Below, piece by piece: positions 24,411 to 32,249 of a stretch of DNA of 64,000 bases. A model generated the notes under the pieces. That model did not search any database. It had not been told where the DNA came from and saw nothing but the letters and a program-made list of their open reading frames with translations. Position 1 is the stretch's first letter. Every line of letters begins with the position of its first letter. The stretch comes from Chersky-267 sp963744115 (lineage in GTDB: Bacteria > Chloroflexota > Limnocylindria > Limnocylindrales > CSP1-4), in NCBI GenBank assembly GCA_963744115.1, contig CAVUSI010000002.1, positions 620,001 to 684,000 of the forward strand, given 5' to 3'. The translations under genes and the position numbers were made by a program.

Positions 24411-25697
24411 GTGTTCGAGAGCCTGCTCAACGCCTTCCGTGCGCCGGACATCCGGCGCCGTCTGCTGTTCGTCGCGGGCATCCTGATCGTCTTCCAATTC
24501 CTGTCGCACGTGCCCGTTCCGGGTGCGGACCCGACCGCCCTGGCGACGTTCTTCAGCAGCAACTCGCTGCTGGGCCTGCTCGACCTGTTCTCGGGCGGTG
24601 GACTGGCCAGGTTCTCGATCGTCGGATTGGGCGTCAATCCGTACATCAACGCCTCGATCATCATGCAGTTGATGACCGGCGTGGTGCCGTCGCTCCAGGC
24701 CCTCAGCCGCGAGGGTGAGTACGGTCGGAACAAGATCAACCAGTACACCCGCTACCTGTCGGTCCCGCTGGCGCTCCTCCAGTCCTACGGCTTCCTGGCC
24801 CTGCTCCACAACACCCAGCCGCCGGTCCTGTCGGGCTCGTTCGGCCTGGCCGACCTGACGACCCTGACCCAGATCATCTCGTTGACCGCCGGGTCGGTCC
24901 TGCTGATGTGGCTGGGCGAGCTGATCACCGAGAAGGGGATCGGCAACGGCATCAGCTTCATCATCTTCGCCGGCATCGTCGGGCGGGCCCCGTCGGCGCT
25001 GGTCGTGTTCCTGCGGTCGCCGGACATCCTGGCGTTCGTCGCCTTCGCCGTCGTCGCCGTCGCGGCCGTCCTGACGATCGTCTACATCCAGGAGGGGCAG
25101 CGTCGGATCCCCATCCAATACGCCAGTCGCGTGCGTGGCAGGCGGATGTACCAAGGCGGTTCGACCTTCCTGCCGCTCCGGGTCAACCAGGCCGGGGTCA
25201 TCCCCATCATCTTCGCGGTGAGCATCCTGCTGTTCCCGTCGCAGATCGCCCAGTACTTCACCACGTCCCAGATCACCATCGTCGCCGACATCGCGACGGG
25301 GATCGTCAATCTGATGAGCCCGACCCGACCCCTCTACGCGATCATGTACTTCCTGCTGACCTTCGGCTTCACCTACTTCTACACGGCCTTCACGTTCAAG
25401 CCGGATGAGACGGCCGAACAGCTCCGCAAGAACGGCGGGTTCATCCCCGGGATCCGACCCGGGCGACCGACCCAGGACTATCTCAGCAAGGTCGTCTATC
25501 GGATCACGATCGCGGGTGCGTTCTTCCTGGCCGTCGTGGCCGTCTCGCCCATCCTCATCGGGCTGATCTTCCCGTCGCTCGGTGGGTTGACCCTCGGCGG
25601 CACCAGCCTGCTCATCGTGGTCAGCGTCGTGGTCGAGACGATGAAGCAGATCGAGGCTCAACTCATGATGCGGAACTACGAGGGCTTCATCCGGTGA
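24411..25697 (+). CDS. secY: Preprotein translocase subunit SecY
   Basis: This 428-residue channel subunit spans the membrane about ten times. It has the plug/TM2 region with GLGVNPYINASIIMQL, the TM5 region EKGIGNGISFIIFAGI and cytoplasmic loop motifs INQAGVIPI-like VNQAGVIPIIFA, FKPDETAEQLRKNGGFIPGIRPGRPT. It exports unfolded proteins with SecE, SecG and SecA. GTG 24411 is two bases after rplO. The stop overlaps adk (GTGA). Confidence 0.97.
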   Translation: MFESLLNAFRAPDIRRRLLFVAGILIVFQFLSHVPVPGADPTALATFFSSNSLLGLLDLFSGGGLARFSIVGLGVNPYINASIIMQLMTGVVPSLQALSREGEYGRNKINQYTRYLSVPLALLQSYGFLALLHNTQPPVLSGSFGLADLTTLTQIISLTAGSVLLMWLGELITEKGIGNGISFIIFAGIVGRAPSALVVFLRSPDILAFVAFAVVAVAAVLTIVYIQEGQRRIPIQYASRVRGRRMYQGGSTFLPLRVNQAGVIPIIFAVSILLFPSQIAQYFTTSQITIVADIATGIVNLMSPTRPLYAIMYFLLTFGFTYFYTAFTFKPDETAEQLRKNGGFIPGIRPGRPTQDYLSKVVYRITIAGAFFLAVVAVSPILIGLIFPSLGGLTLGGTSLLIVVSVVVETMKQIEAQLMMRNYEGFIR

Positions 25698-26359
25698 CCT
25701 TCCTGGTCCTCCTCGGCGCCCCAGGCGCCGGGAAGGGCACCCAGGCGGCGATCCTGTCCGAGCGGCTCGACATCCCCCACGTCGCCACGGGCGACCTGTT
25801 CCGCGCCGCCGTGCGGGAGCGCTCGGCGATGGGCCTCGAGGCTCGCCGGTACATGGAGCGCGGCCAGCTCGTGCCGGACGAGATCACCGTCCAGATGCTG
25901 CTCGAGCGCCTGGCCCAGGCCGATGCGGGCGAGGGCGTCATCCTCGACGGCTTCCCCCGCACCCCGGCCCAGGCGGCCGCCCTCGACACGGCGCTGGCCG
26001 GACACGACGCCAGGGTCGACCACGCCCTCGAGATCCAGGTCCCGTTCGAGGAGCTGGTGCGGCGGATGTCCGGCCGCTGGATCTGCGCCGAGAACGGCCA
26101 CGTCTACAACGAGGTCAGCCACCCTCCTCGCGTCGCCGGGCGGTGCGACCTGGACGACTCGCCGCTGCTCCAGCGCGACGACGACAAGGCCGAGACCATC
26201 CGCGCGCGGCTCGACCTCCAGCTCGGTGCCCTGGCCGAGGTGAGCCGCCACTACGACGAGCGCGGCGTGCTGCGGACGGTCGACGGGCGCGGCTCGATCG
26301 AACAGGTCGCCGACGACCTCCTGGCCGCCATCGGGCCGGTCCCGCGGGGAGCCGCCTGA
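25694..26359 (+). CDS. adk: Adenylate kinase with hybrid LID
   Basis: This is a 221-residue long-form adenylate kinase (ATP + AMP to 2 ADP). The P-loop GAPGAGKGTQA is near residue 7, followed by HVATGDLFRAAV, DGFPRTPAQ and RDDDKAETIRARL. In the LID, the positions that are four cysteines in zinc-type enzymes read Cys (WICAEN), Asn, Cys (GRCDL) and Asp, so only part of the zinc set remains. It is coupled to secY and map by overlaps, the usual secY-adk-map arrangement. Confidence 0.95.
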   Translation: MTFLVLLGAPGAGKGTQAAILSERLDIPHVATGDLFRAAVRERSAMGLEARRYMERGQLVPDEITVQMLLERLAQADAGEGVILDGFPRTPAQAAALDTALAGHDARVDHALEIQVPFEELVRRMSGRWICAENGHVYNEVSHPPRVAGRCDLDDSPLLQRDDDKAETIRARLDLQLGALAEVSRHYDERGVLRTVDGRGSIEQVADDLLAAIGPVPRGAA

Positions 26360-27126
26360 TGGCCGTCACCCTCAAGTCGCCGGCCGAGATCGACCGGATG
26401 CGGCGGGCCGGCCGGCTGGTCGCCGAGGTCCTCGCCCTGGTCGAGTCGGAGCTCGCGGTCGGCGTGTCGACCGCCCACCTCGACGCCATCGCCGAGGCGC
26501 ACATCCGGCGCGCCGGTGCCACGCCGTCGTTCAAGGGCTACCCGGGCGCCAACCCGAAGCGACCGTTCCCGGCCAGCCTGTGCATCTCGATCGACCAGGA
26601 GATCGTCCACGGCATCCCCGGCGAGCGGACGATCCGCGAGGGCCAGGTCGTGTCGATCGACGCCGGCGCGATCGTCGACGGCTGGCACGGCGATGCCGCT
26701 CGGACGTTCTACATCGGCGAGGCGCCGGCGCCGGTCCGGGACCTCATCGACACGACCCGGTTGGCGATGATGGCCGGCATCGCCGCCGCCGTCCCTGGAG
26801 CCTACCTGGAGGACATCTCCGGCGCGGTCGAGGACGTCGCTGCCCCGCGTGGCTTCGGGATCGTCCGCCAGTTCGTCGGCCATGGTATCGGTCGCTCGAT
26901 GCACGAAGATCCGCAGGTCCCCAACTACCGGGTCGGGCGGAAGGGCCGGCGCCTCGAGCCGGGGCTGTGCCTGGCCATCGAGCCCATGCTCACCATGGGC
27001 TCGCCCGACGCCCGGATGCTCGACGACGACTGGACCATCGTGACCCGTGACGGCACGCTGGCCGCCCATTTCGAGCACTCCATCGCCATCACCGAACGGG
27101 GCCCACAGATCCTGACCACCATCTGA
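26359..27126 (+). CDS. map: Methionine aminopeptidase, type I
   Basis: This 255-residue enzyme removes N-terminal methionine from nascent proteins. Metal ligands are visible in order: Asp in SIDAGAIVDGWHGD and GDAARTF, His in FVGHGIGRSMHEDP, Glu in LAIEPMLT and Glu near HFEHSIAI. ATG 26359 overlaps the adk stop by one base, and MAVTLKSPAEIDRMRRAGRLVAEVL is the standard N-terminus. The final QILT is typical. Confidence 0.97.
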   Translation: MAVTLKSPAEIDRMRRAGRLVAEVLALVESELAVGVSTAHLDAIAEAHIRRAGATPSFKGYPGANPKRPFPASLCISIDQEIVHGIPGERTIREGQVVSIDAGAIVDGWHGDAARTFYIGEAPAPVRDLIDTTRLAMMAGIAAAVPGAYLEDISGAVEDVAAPRGFGIVRQFVGHGIGRSMHEDPQVPNYRVGRKGRRLEPGLCLAIEPMLTMGSPDARMLDDDWTIVTRDGTLAAHFEHSIAITERGPQILTTI

Positions 27127-27138
27127 ACCTCCGGCCGG

Positions 27139-27167
27139 TTGCCGGAACGTGGAGGGTTTGGTATCCT
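27139..27167 (+). promoter_or_regulatory. Promoter of infA-rpmJ-rpsMKD-rpoA-rplQ
   Basis: TTGCCG at 27139-27144 and TATCCT at 27162-27167 are 17 bases apart. The -10 is identical to that of the rpsL promoter. It lies in the 103-base gap after map, so the alpha-operon can be transcribed apart from the spc genes. Leader length to infA would be about 55 nt. Confidence 0.65.
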
Positions 27168-27229
27168 GACCCTTCGTGTGCCGACCCAAGGGGGCCGGCA
27201 CTCCGTGCGCGAAAGGGAACCTGGACGCC

Positions 27230-27448
27230 TTGGCAAAGAAAGACGCGATCGAGGTCGAGGGAACGGTCATCGAGCCGCTGCCCAATACCATGTTCGCGGT
27301 CGAGTTGGAGAACGGCCACCGCGTCCTGGCCCATATCAGCGGCAAGCTCCGGATGAACTTCATCCGGATCCTGCCAGGCGACCGTGTCCGTGTCGAGCTG
27401 TCGCCGTACGACCTCACCCGGGGTCGCATCACCTACCGACTCAAGTGA
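27230..27448 (+). CDS. infA: Translation initiation factor IF-1
   Basis: This is a 72-residue IF-1, an OB-fold protein that occupies the A site during initiation. With TTG 27230 as start it reads MAKKDAIEVEGTVIEPLPNTMFAVELENGHRVLAHISGKLRMNFIRILPGDRVRVELSPYDL, the classical N-terminus and length. A GTG at 27176 would add 18 residues; I reject it because AAGGGAAC lies suitably before TTG 27230. Confidence 0.96.
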   Translation: MAKKDAIEVEGTVIEPLPNTMFAVELENGHRVLAHISGKLRMNFIRILPGDRVRVELSPYDLTRGRITYRLK

Positions 27449-27494
27449 CCAGACGGCCGTCCTTCCGGCCGACCGAAGACCGATCGAGGATCCG

Positions 27495-27608
27495 TTGAAA
27501 GTCCGAGCCTCCGTCAAGGCGCGCTGCGACAACTGCAAGGTCATCCGCCGCCACGGGACCGTGATGGTCATCTGCACCAACCCGAAGCACAAGCAGCGGC
27601 AGGGGTAA
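27495..27608 (+). CDS. rpmJ: 50S ribosomal protein L36, zinc form
   Basis: This is a 37-residue L36: MKVRASVKARCDNCKVIRR followed by HGTVMVICTNPKHKQRQG. Three cysteines (11, 14, 27) and a histidine (32) provide the C+ zinc site. The start is TTG 27495, with GAGGATCC upstream. The frame is open further upstream, but the family length is matched exactly from 27495. Confidence 0.96.
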   Translation: MKVRASVKARCDNCKVIRRHGTVMVICTNPKHKQRQG

Positions 27609-27611
27609 CCG

Positions 27612-27983
27612 ATGGCACGAATCGCCGGCGTCGACATCCCGCGCGAGAAGCGCGTCGAGATCTCCCTCACCTACATCTTCGGGATCGGCCTGCCCACCAG
27701 CCAGAAGGTCCTCGCCCAGGCCAACATCAACCCGGACACCCGCGTCCGCGACCTGACCGAAGAGCAGGTCAACCGGCTGCGCGAGATCGTCGACCGTCGC
27801 TACAAGGTCGAGGGCGATCTTCGCCGCGAGGTGGCCCTCAACATCAAGCGACTGATCGAGATCGGCTCGTATCGCGGCCTGCGCCATCGGCGCAACCTGC
27901 CGGTGCGCGGCCAGCGGACCAAGACCAACGCGCGCCAGCGTCGCGGACCGAAGAAGACGGTCGGCGTGCGGCGGAAGAAGTAA
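27612..27983 (+). CDS. rpsM: 30S ribosomal protein S13
   Basis: This is a 123-residue S13 in the 30S head, contacting P-site tRNA. Diagnostic segments are MARIAGVDIPREKRVEISLTYIFGIG and RGLRHRRNLPVRGQRTKTNARQRRG, followed by a basic tail. It starts three bases after rpmJ. Confidence 0.98.
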   Translation: MARIAGVDIPREKRVEISLTYIFGIGLPTSQKVLAQANINPDTRVRDLTEEQVNRLREIVDRRYKVEGDLRREVALNIKRLIEIGSYRGLRHRRNLPVRGQRTKTNARQRRGPKKTVGVRRKK

Positions 27984-28001
27984 GGGGCACCGACCACTCC
28001 C

Positions 28002-28397
28002 ATGGCCGAACGCAAACGAGCTCCCAAGCAGCGTCGTCGCGAGAAGAAGAACGTGCCCCAGGGTCACGTCCACATCCAGGCGACCTTCAATAACACGATC
28101 ATCACCATCACCGACCAGGTCGGGGCGGTGATCAGCTGGGGCTCGGCCGGCACCGCCGGCTTCAAGGGCTCGCGCAAGAGCACCCCGTACGCGGCGGCCC
28201 TGTCGGCCGAGGGCGCGGCCAAGCGTGCGATGGAGCACGGCATGCGCCAGGTCGAGGTCTACGTCAAGGGCCCCGGTGCCGGGCGCGAGCAGGCCATCCG
28301 GTCACTCCAGTCCGCGGGGCTGGAAGTGACGGCCATCACCGATGTCACCCCCATCCCGCACAACGGCTGCCGCGCCCCCAAGCGGCGCCGGGTCTAG
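28002..28397 (+). CDS. rpsK: 30S ribosomal protein S11
   Basis: This is a 131-residue S11 of the 30S platform. It contains GHVHIQATFNNTIITITDQVGAVISWGSAG and the C-terminal DVTPIPHNGCRAPKRRRV. The basic N-terminal extension (MAERKRAPKQRRREKKN) is normal. It is followed by rpsD after 15 bases. Confidence 0.98.
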   Translation: MAERKRAPKQRRREKKNVPQGHVHIQATFNNTIITITDQVGAVISWGSAGTAGFKGSRKSTPYAAALSAEGAAKRAMEHGMRQVEVYVKGPGAGREQAIRSLQSAGLEVTAITDVTPIPHNGCRAPKRRRV

Positions 28398-28412
28398 GCG
28401 GGAGAGTTCCGA

Positions 28413-29039
28413 ATGGCTCGTTACACCGAATCCGTCTGCCGACTGTGCCGCCGGGAGGGCGCCAAGCTCTTCCTCAAGGGCTCGCGCTGCTACTCCAAGA
28501 AATGCGCCTTCGAGCGCCGGCCGACGCCCCCCGGCCAGCACGGCGTCCGTCGTCGCAAGGTCGGCGACTATGGGCTCCAGCTGCGTGAGAAGCAGAAGGT
28601 CCGCCGGACGTACTCCGTCCTCGAGCGGCAGTTCCGCAATTACTTCGACGCCGCCGATGCCCGACCCGGGATGACCGGGGAGAACCTGCTCCGGATGCTC
28701 GAGCTGCGGCTCGACAACGCCGTCTACCGGATGGGGTTCGCCCCGAGCCGGGCGGCGGCGCGCCAGCTCGTCAACCACGGCCACTTCGCCGTGAACGGCC
28801 GGCCCACGAACGTGTCCTCGTATCAGCTCAAGGCCGGCGATCGGGTCGAGGTCCGGGAGTCGCACCGCGAGCGCGAGCCGTTCAAGGTCGCCAAGGAGAC
28901 CCTCCGTTCCCACCAGGCCCCGGACTGGCTGAGCATCGACGCCGCGAAGCTGTCCGGCTCGGTCCTCGACCAGCCCCGCCGAGACCAGATGCCGCTCGAC
29001 CTCAACGAGCAGCTCGTGGTCGAGTACTACTCGAGGTAA
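28413..29039 (+). CDS. rpsD: 30S ribosomal protein S4, zinc-binding form
   Basis: This is a 208-residue S4, a primary 16S binder and fidelity protein. Its N-terminus has Cys9 and Cys12 (CRLC) and two further cysteines in SRCYSKKCAFERR, the C+ zinc site. The S4 RNA-binding domain (RLDNAVYRMGFAPSRAAARQLVNHGHFAVNG) is near 95-130. RBS GCGGGAGAG precedes ATG 28413. Confidence 0.98.
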   Translation: MARYTESVCRLCRREGAKLFLKGSRCYSKKCAFERRPTPPGQHGVRRRKVGDYGLQLREKQKVRRTYSVLERQFRNYFDAADARPGMTGENLLRMLELRLDNAVYRMGFAPSRAAARQLVNHGHFAVNGRPTNVSSYQLKAGDRVEVRESHREREPFKVAKETLRSHQAPDWLSIDAAKLSGSVLDQPRRDQMPLDLNEQLVVEYYSR

Positions 29040-29049
29040 GCCCCAGACC

Positions 29050-30039
29050 ATGATCGAACTCGATAGCCCGCAGATCGAGCCTGTAGAGGAGCTCGGGACC
29101 TACGCCAAGTACGAGGCGGGTCCGCTTCCCGCCGGGTACGGGGTCACCCTCGGAAACGCCCTCCGACGGGTCCTCCTGTCGTCGCTCGAGGGGGCCGCCG
29201 TGACCTCCGTCCAGCTGCGCGACGTCTACCAGGAGTTCTCGACGATCCCCGGGGTCAAGGAGGACGTCACCCAGATCGTCCTCAACGTCAAGAAGCTCCG
29301 CCTCAAGAGCTTCGCGACCCACCCGGTCCAGCTTCGGCTGGTCAAGAGCGGGGCCGGGGCGGTCACCGCCGCCGACATCACCGAGTCGGCCGACGTCGAG
29401 ATCGTCAACCCGGACCAGATCCTGATGACCCTCGACACGGACGACGTGCCGATCGAGGTGGACCTGACGGTCGAGCGGGGCGTGGGTTACCTGGCCGCCG
29501 AGCGGTCGGAGGCGCTCCCGATCGGGGTGATCGCGGTGGACGCGATCTTCACCCCGGTCCGCAAGGTGAACTACTGGGTCGAGCCCACCCGGGTCGGCCA
29601 GATCACCAACTACGACAAGCTCACGCTCGAGATCGAGACCGACGGGACGGTCAGCCCGGAGGAGGCGCTGGCCCGCTCGGCCGACATCCTCGTCCGCCAG
29701 TTCGCCCTGTTCGCCAACATCGGCATGATCGCGACCGCGGCCATCCCCGGCAACGGCGCCCCCCAGCTGCCCCCGAACATGCTCGACATGCCGATCGAGG
29801 AGCTGGACCTGCCGATGCGGGCGTACAACTCGCTCAAGCGCAACAACATCGTCAAGGTCGGCCAGCTGCTCCAGCTCTCCGATGACGATCTCCTGCGGAT
29901 GCGCAACTTCGGCCGGAAGTCGCTCGACGAGATGAAGGAGCGCCTGCGCATGCGCGGCTTCGTCATCCCCGACACCGAGCCGACCGAGGACGACCTGGCC
30001 GACGAGCCCTTCGCCGATGACGAGACCGAGGAGGTCTGA
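29050..30039 (+). CDS. rpoA: DNA-directed RNA polymerase subunit alpha
   Basis: This is a 329-residue alpha subunit with both domains. The N-terminal dimerisation domain has AGYGVTLGNALRRVLLSSLEGAAVT (near 35-58). After a linker comes the alpha-CTD with LPMRAYNSLKRNNIVKVGQLLQLSDDDLLRMRNFGRKSLDEMKERL (about 255-300), which binds UP elements and activators. The C-terminal 20 residues are acidic. It is followed by rplQ after three bases, as in most bacteria. Confidence 0.98.
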   Translation: MIELDSPQIEPVEELGTYAKYEAGPLPAGYGVTLGNALRRVLLSSLEGAAVTSVQLRDVYQEFSTIPGVKEDVTQIVLNVKKLRLKSFATHPVQLRLVKSGAGAVTAADITESADVEIVNPDQILMTLDTDDVPIEVDLTVERGVGYLAAERSEALPIGVIAVDAIFTPVRKVNYWVEPTRVGQITNYDKLTLEIETDGTVSPEEALARSADILVRQFALFANIGMIATAAIPGNGAPQLPPNMLDMPIEELDLPMRAYNSLKRNNIVKVGQLLQLSDDDLLRMRNFGRKSLDEMKERLRMRGFVIPDTEPTEDDLADEPFADDETEEV

Positions 30040-30042
30040 GTC

Positions 30043-30399
30043 GTGGCCTCCCACCGGATCGACGGTCGCAAGCTGTCGCGCAAGCAGGGCCCCCGGCTGG
30101 CGCTGTACAAGAACCTGACCGTGTCGGTCCTTCGCTACGAGAAGGTCCGGACCACCGAGGCGAAGGCCAAGGAGATCCGCGGCCGGGTCGAAAAGGCGAT
30201 CACCCTGGCCAAGCGCGGCGACCTGGCCGCGCGCCGGGCGATCGTGGCGCAGTTCCCGAACGAGCCGCTGGTCATCGACAAGTTGTTCGATGAGATCGCC
30301 CCGAAATACAAGGATCGGACGTCCGGCTACACCCGGATCGTCCGGATCGGCCAGCGCCTCGGTGACGCCGCCGAGATCGTCCAGATCGAATTGGTCTAG
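30043..30399 (+). CDS. rplQ: 50S ribosomal protein L17
   Basis: This is a 118-residue L17 (GTG start): LSRKQGPRLALYKNLTVSVLRYEKVRTTEAKAKEIRGRVEKAITLAKRGD and the C-terminal SGYTRIVRIGQRLGDAAEIVQIELV. It closes the alpha-operon; truA follows after 19 bases with GAGAGGGCG as ribosome-binding site. Confidence 0.98.
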   Translation: MASHRIDGRKLSRKQGPRLALYKNLTVSVLRYEKVRTTEAKAKEIRGRVEKAITLAKRGDLAARRAIVAQFPNEPLVIDKLFDEIAPKYKDRTSGYTRIVRIGQRLGDAAEIVQIELV

Positions 30400-30418
30400 C
30401 GCTCGAGAGGGCGCGTCG

Positions 30419-31195
30419 GTGCGCTACCGCGCAACGGTGGAATACGACGGCACGGACTTCGCCGGCTTCCAGGTCAACCCTGGCAGACGGACGGTCCAGG
30501 GAGAACTCGAGGCCGCGCTGGCGCGGCTCGACCCTTCGGGGCCGAGTCCGGTCGACGCGGCGGGACGGACGGACGCCGGGGTCCACGCCTCCGGACAGGT
30601 GATCGCTTTCACCTATCGGGGCAGATCCTCGGCCAGCGAGCTTGGACGAGCGCTCGATGCGCTCCTCCCGGCGGACGTCTCGATCGGTGACCTGCACCGG
30701 GTCTCGGACGAGTTCGACCCTCGCTATGCGGCGCGATACCGGGAGTATCGCTACACCGTCTGGAACGGGCCGCGCAGTCCGCTCCGCGAGCGTCATGCGC
30801 TCGGGGTCCGGGCCCCGCTCGACACCGTCGCGATGGCGGAAGCCGGGACGGCCTTCATCGGCCGCCACGACTTCGCGGCCTTCGGGGCGGCGAAACCAGG
30901 CCGGTCGTCGGTCCGGACCGTTCACGCGGTCCGGGTCGCGCGGAAGGGCAAGGTCGTGACGATCGACGTCGCGGCGGATGCCTTCCTCCGCGGGATGGTC
31001 CGACGGATGGTCGCCCTCCTCATCGAGGTCGGCCAGGGCAAGATGGATGCGACAGGGGTCGCTGCGGCGCTCGGCGCCGGGCGGCCGGCCCTCGACGGAG
31101 CGAGCGCTCCGCCGCACGGCCTGTGCCTGCGGAGGGTCGTCCTCGGACGATCCGAGCCGGCCGAAGGTGGACACGGAGAACACGGAGAACCATGA
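30419..31195 (+). CDS. truA: tRNA pseudouridine(38-40) synthase TruA
   Basis: This 258-residue enzyme forms pseudouridine in the anticodon arm. The catalytic aspartate is in AGRTDAGVHASGQV (near residue 50); other family elements are YRATVEYDGTDFAGFQ, REYRYTVWN and FLRGMVRRMVALLIEVGQG. GTG 30419 is selected over an upstream in-frame start inside rplQ. The 3' end encodes a short GHGEHGEP from a repeated ACACGGAGA, which also supplies the purine-rich region ahead of rplM. The stop overlaps rplM (ATGA). Confidence 0.95.
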   Translation: MRYRATVEYDGTDFAGFQVNPGRRTVQGELEAALARLDPSGPSPVDAAGRTDAGVHASGQVIAFTYRGRSSASELGRALDALLPADVSIGDLHRVSDEFDPRYAARYREYRYTVWNGPRSPLRERHALGVRAPLDTVAMAEAGTAFIGRHDFAAFGAAKPGRSSVRTVHAVRVARKGKVVTIDVAADAFLRGMVRRMVALLIEVGQGKMDATGVAAALGAGRPALDGASAPPHGLCLRRVVLGRSEPAEGGHGEHGEP

Positions 31196-31641
31196 CCGCG
31201 AAGACTTATGCGCCTCGCGCGAGCGAGATCGAGCGACAGTGGTACGTCGTCGACGCAGCGGACGAGACACTCGGCCGCCTCGCGTCGCGGATCGCGCCCG
31301 TGCTCGAGGGCAAGCACAAGCCGACGTACGCTCCGAACATCGATTCGGGCGATCACGTCATCGTGCTCAACGCTTCGCGGATCGCCGTGACCCGGGACAA
31401 GCTCGACTCGAAGATCTACCACCGCCACAGTGGCCATCCGCAGGGCTACAAGGAGGAGACCCTCGGGCACCTTCTCCAGCGTCGGCCCGAAGAGGTCATC
31501 CGCCGAGCGGTGAAGGGCATGCTGCCCCACAACCGGCTCGGAGCGCAGCAGCTCCGCAAGCTCAAGATCTATGCCGGCACGGACCACCCCCATCAGGCAC
31601 AGCGGCCTGAGCCGCTCGTCCCAGGAGCCCGAAACCCATGA
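31192..31641 (+). CDS. rplM: 50S ribosomal protein L13
   Basis: This is a 149-residue L13, an early 50S assembly protein. It carries QWYVVDAADETLGRLASRIAPVLEGKHKPTYAPNIDSGDHVIVLNA, the YHRHSGHPQGYKEE segment and VKGMLPHNRLGAQQLRKLKIYAG. ATG 31192 is in the truA overlap; earlier in-frame codons lie within truA. rpsI overlaps its end by four bases. Confidence 0.97.
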   Translation: MTAKTYAPRASEIERQWYVVDAADETLGRLASRIAPVLEGKHKPTYAPNIDSGDHVIVLNASRIAVTRDKLDSKIYHRHSGHPQGYKEETLGHLLQRRPEEVIRRAVKGMLPHNRLGAQQLRKLKIYAGTDHPHQAQRPEPLVPGARNP

Positions 31642-32036
31642 CCACTCCCGCGTTCTACTACGGCACCGGTCGGCGCAAGACCGCGGTCGCCCGGGTCCGG
31701 CTCCTGCCGGGCGAGGGCGAGATCGTGGTCAACGGTCGGACCATGGACGAGCACTTCGGCAACGCCGTCAACGAGGCGGAGGTCCGCATGCCGTTCCGGG
31801 TGACCGGGACCGAGGGTCGCTTCAACGCGATGATCAAGGTCGAAGGGGGCGGCGTCACCGGCCAGGCCGGCGCCATCCGGCACGGCATCGCCCGTGCCCT
31901 CCTCCAGCTCGACCCCGAGGGCAACCGACTGGCGCTCCGCCAGGCCGGCCTCCTGACCCGTGACCCGCGGATGAAGGAGCGCAAGAAGTACGGCTTGAAG
32001 CGCGCCCGCAAGGCCCCCCAGTACACCAAGCGCTAG
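31638..32036 (+). CDS. rpsI: 30S ribosomal protein S9
   Basis: This is a 132-residue S9 whose C-terminal arg/lys tail reaches P-site tRNA. It has YYGTGRRKTAVARVRLLPGEG, GGVTGQAGAIRHGIARALL, and ends KKYGLKRARKAPQYTKR, the canonical terminal motif. It is the last gene of the ribosomal superlocus; a 213-base repeat-rich spacer follows. Confidence 0.98.
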   Translation: MTTPAFYYGTGRRKTAVARVRLLPGEGEIVVNGRTMDEHFGNAVNEAEVRMPFRVTGTEGRFNAMIKVEGGGVTGQAGAIRHGIARALLQLDPEGNRLALRQAGLLTRDPRMKERKKYGLKRARKAPQYTKR

Positions 32037-32080
32037 TCGCGACGCGCCTGTCGGCCGATGCCGGCGTTGGGCGCTCCGGG

Positions 32081-32233
32081 CGTTCGCTCACGCACCTCCA
32101 AGTGCGCTCGCTCACGTCCTCGCGTCCGCCTTGGCCTCGACCGCCATCCGCGCCGCTCGAATGGCGGGATGAATGGAACGGGGCGCTCGCTCAACGTCCT
32201 CGCCCGCGCCTCGGCCTCGGCTCGCCCTCTGCG
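32081..32233 (+). repeat. Hairpin repeat plus tandem duplication upstream of argF
   Basis: CGTTCGCTCACGCAC leads to the hairpin CGCAC-CTCCAA-GTGCG (32091-32106), sharing arms with the hairpins at 1680 and 14997. A unit beginning GCGCTCGCTCACGTCCTCG at 32104 recurs, diverged by a few bases, at 32183, about 79 bases on. Both copies run CTCGCG/CCGC-GCC-TTGGCCTCG-like sequence and end near GCGCCGCT (about 32151 and 32231). The duplication extends to the argF start context. No gene is supported in 32037-32249. Confidence 0.65.
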
Positions 32234-32237
32234 CCGC

Positions 32238-32243
32238 TAGAGT
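32238..32243 (+). promoter_or_regulatory. Likely -10 box of argF
   Basis: TAGAGT lies six bases before GTG 32247/ATG 32250 (three or six, depending on start), with no Shine-Dalgarno sequence. This arrangement predicts a leaderless or nearly leaderless mRNA. No good -35 box is visible 17 bases upstream. Confidence 0.45.
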
Positions 32244-32249
32244 GGGGTG

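Noticed and set aside
27176..27229. Upstream GTG start for IF-1
   Set aside because: It would add 18 residues unlike any IF-1; TTG 27230 gives the exact family start and has a ribosome-binding site.
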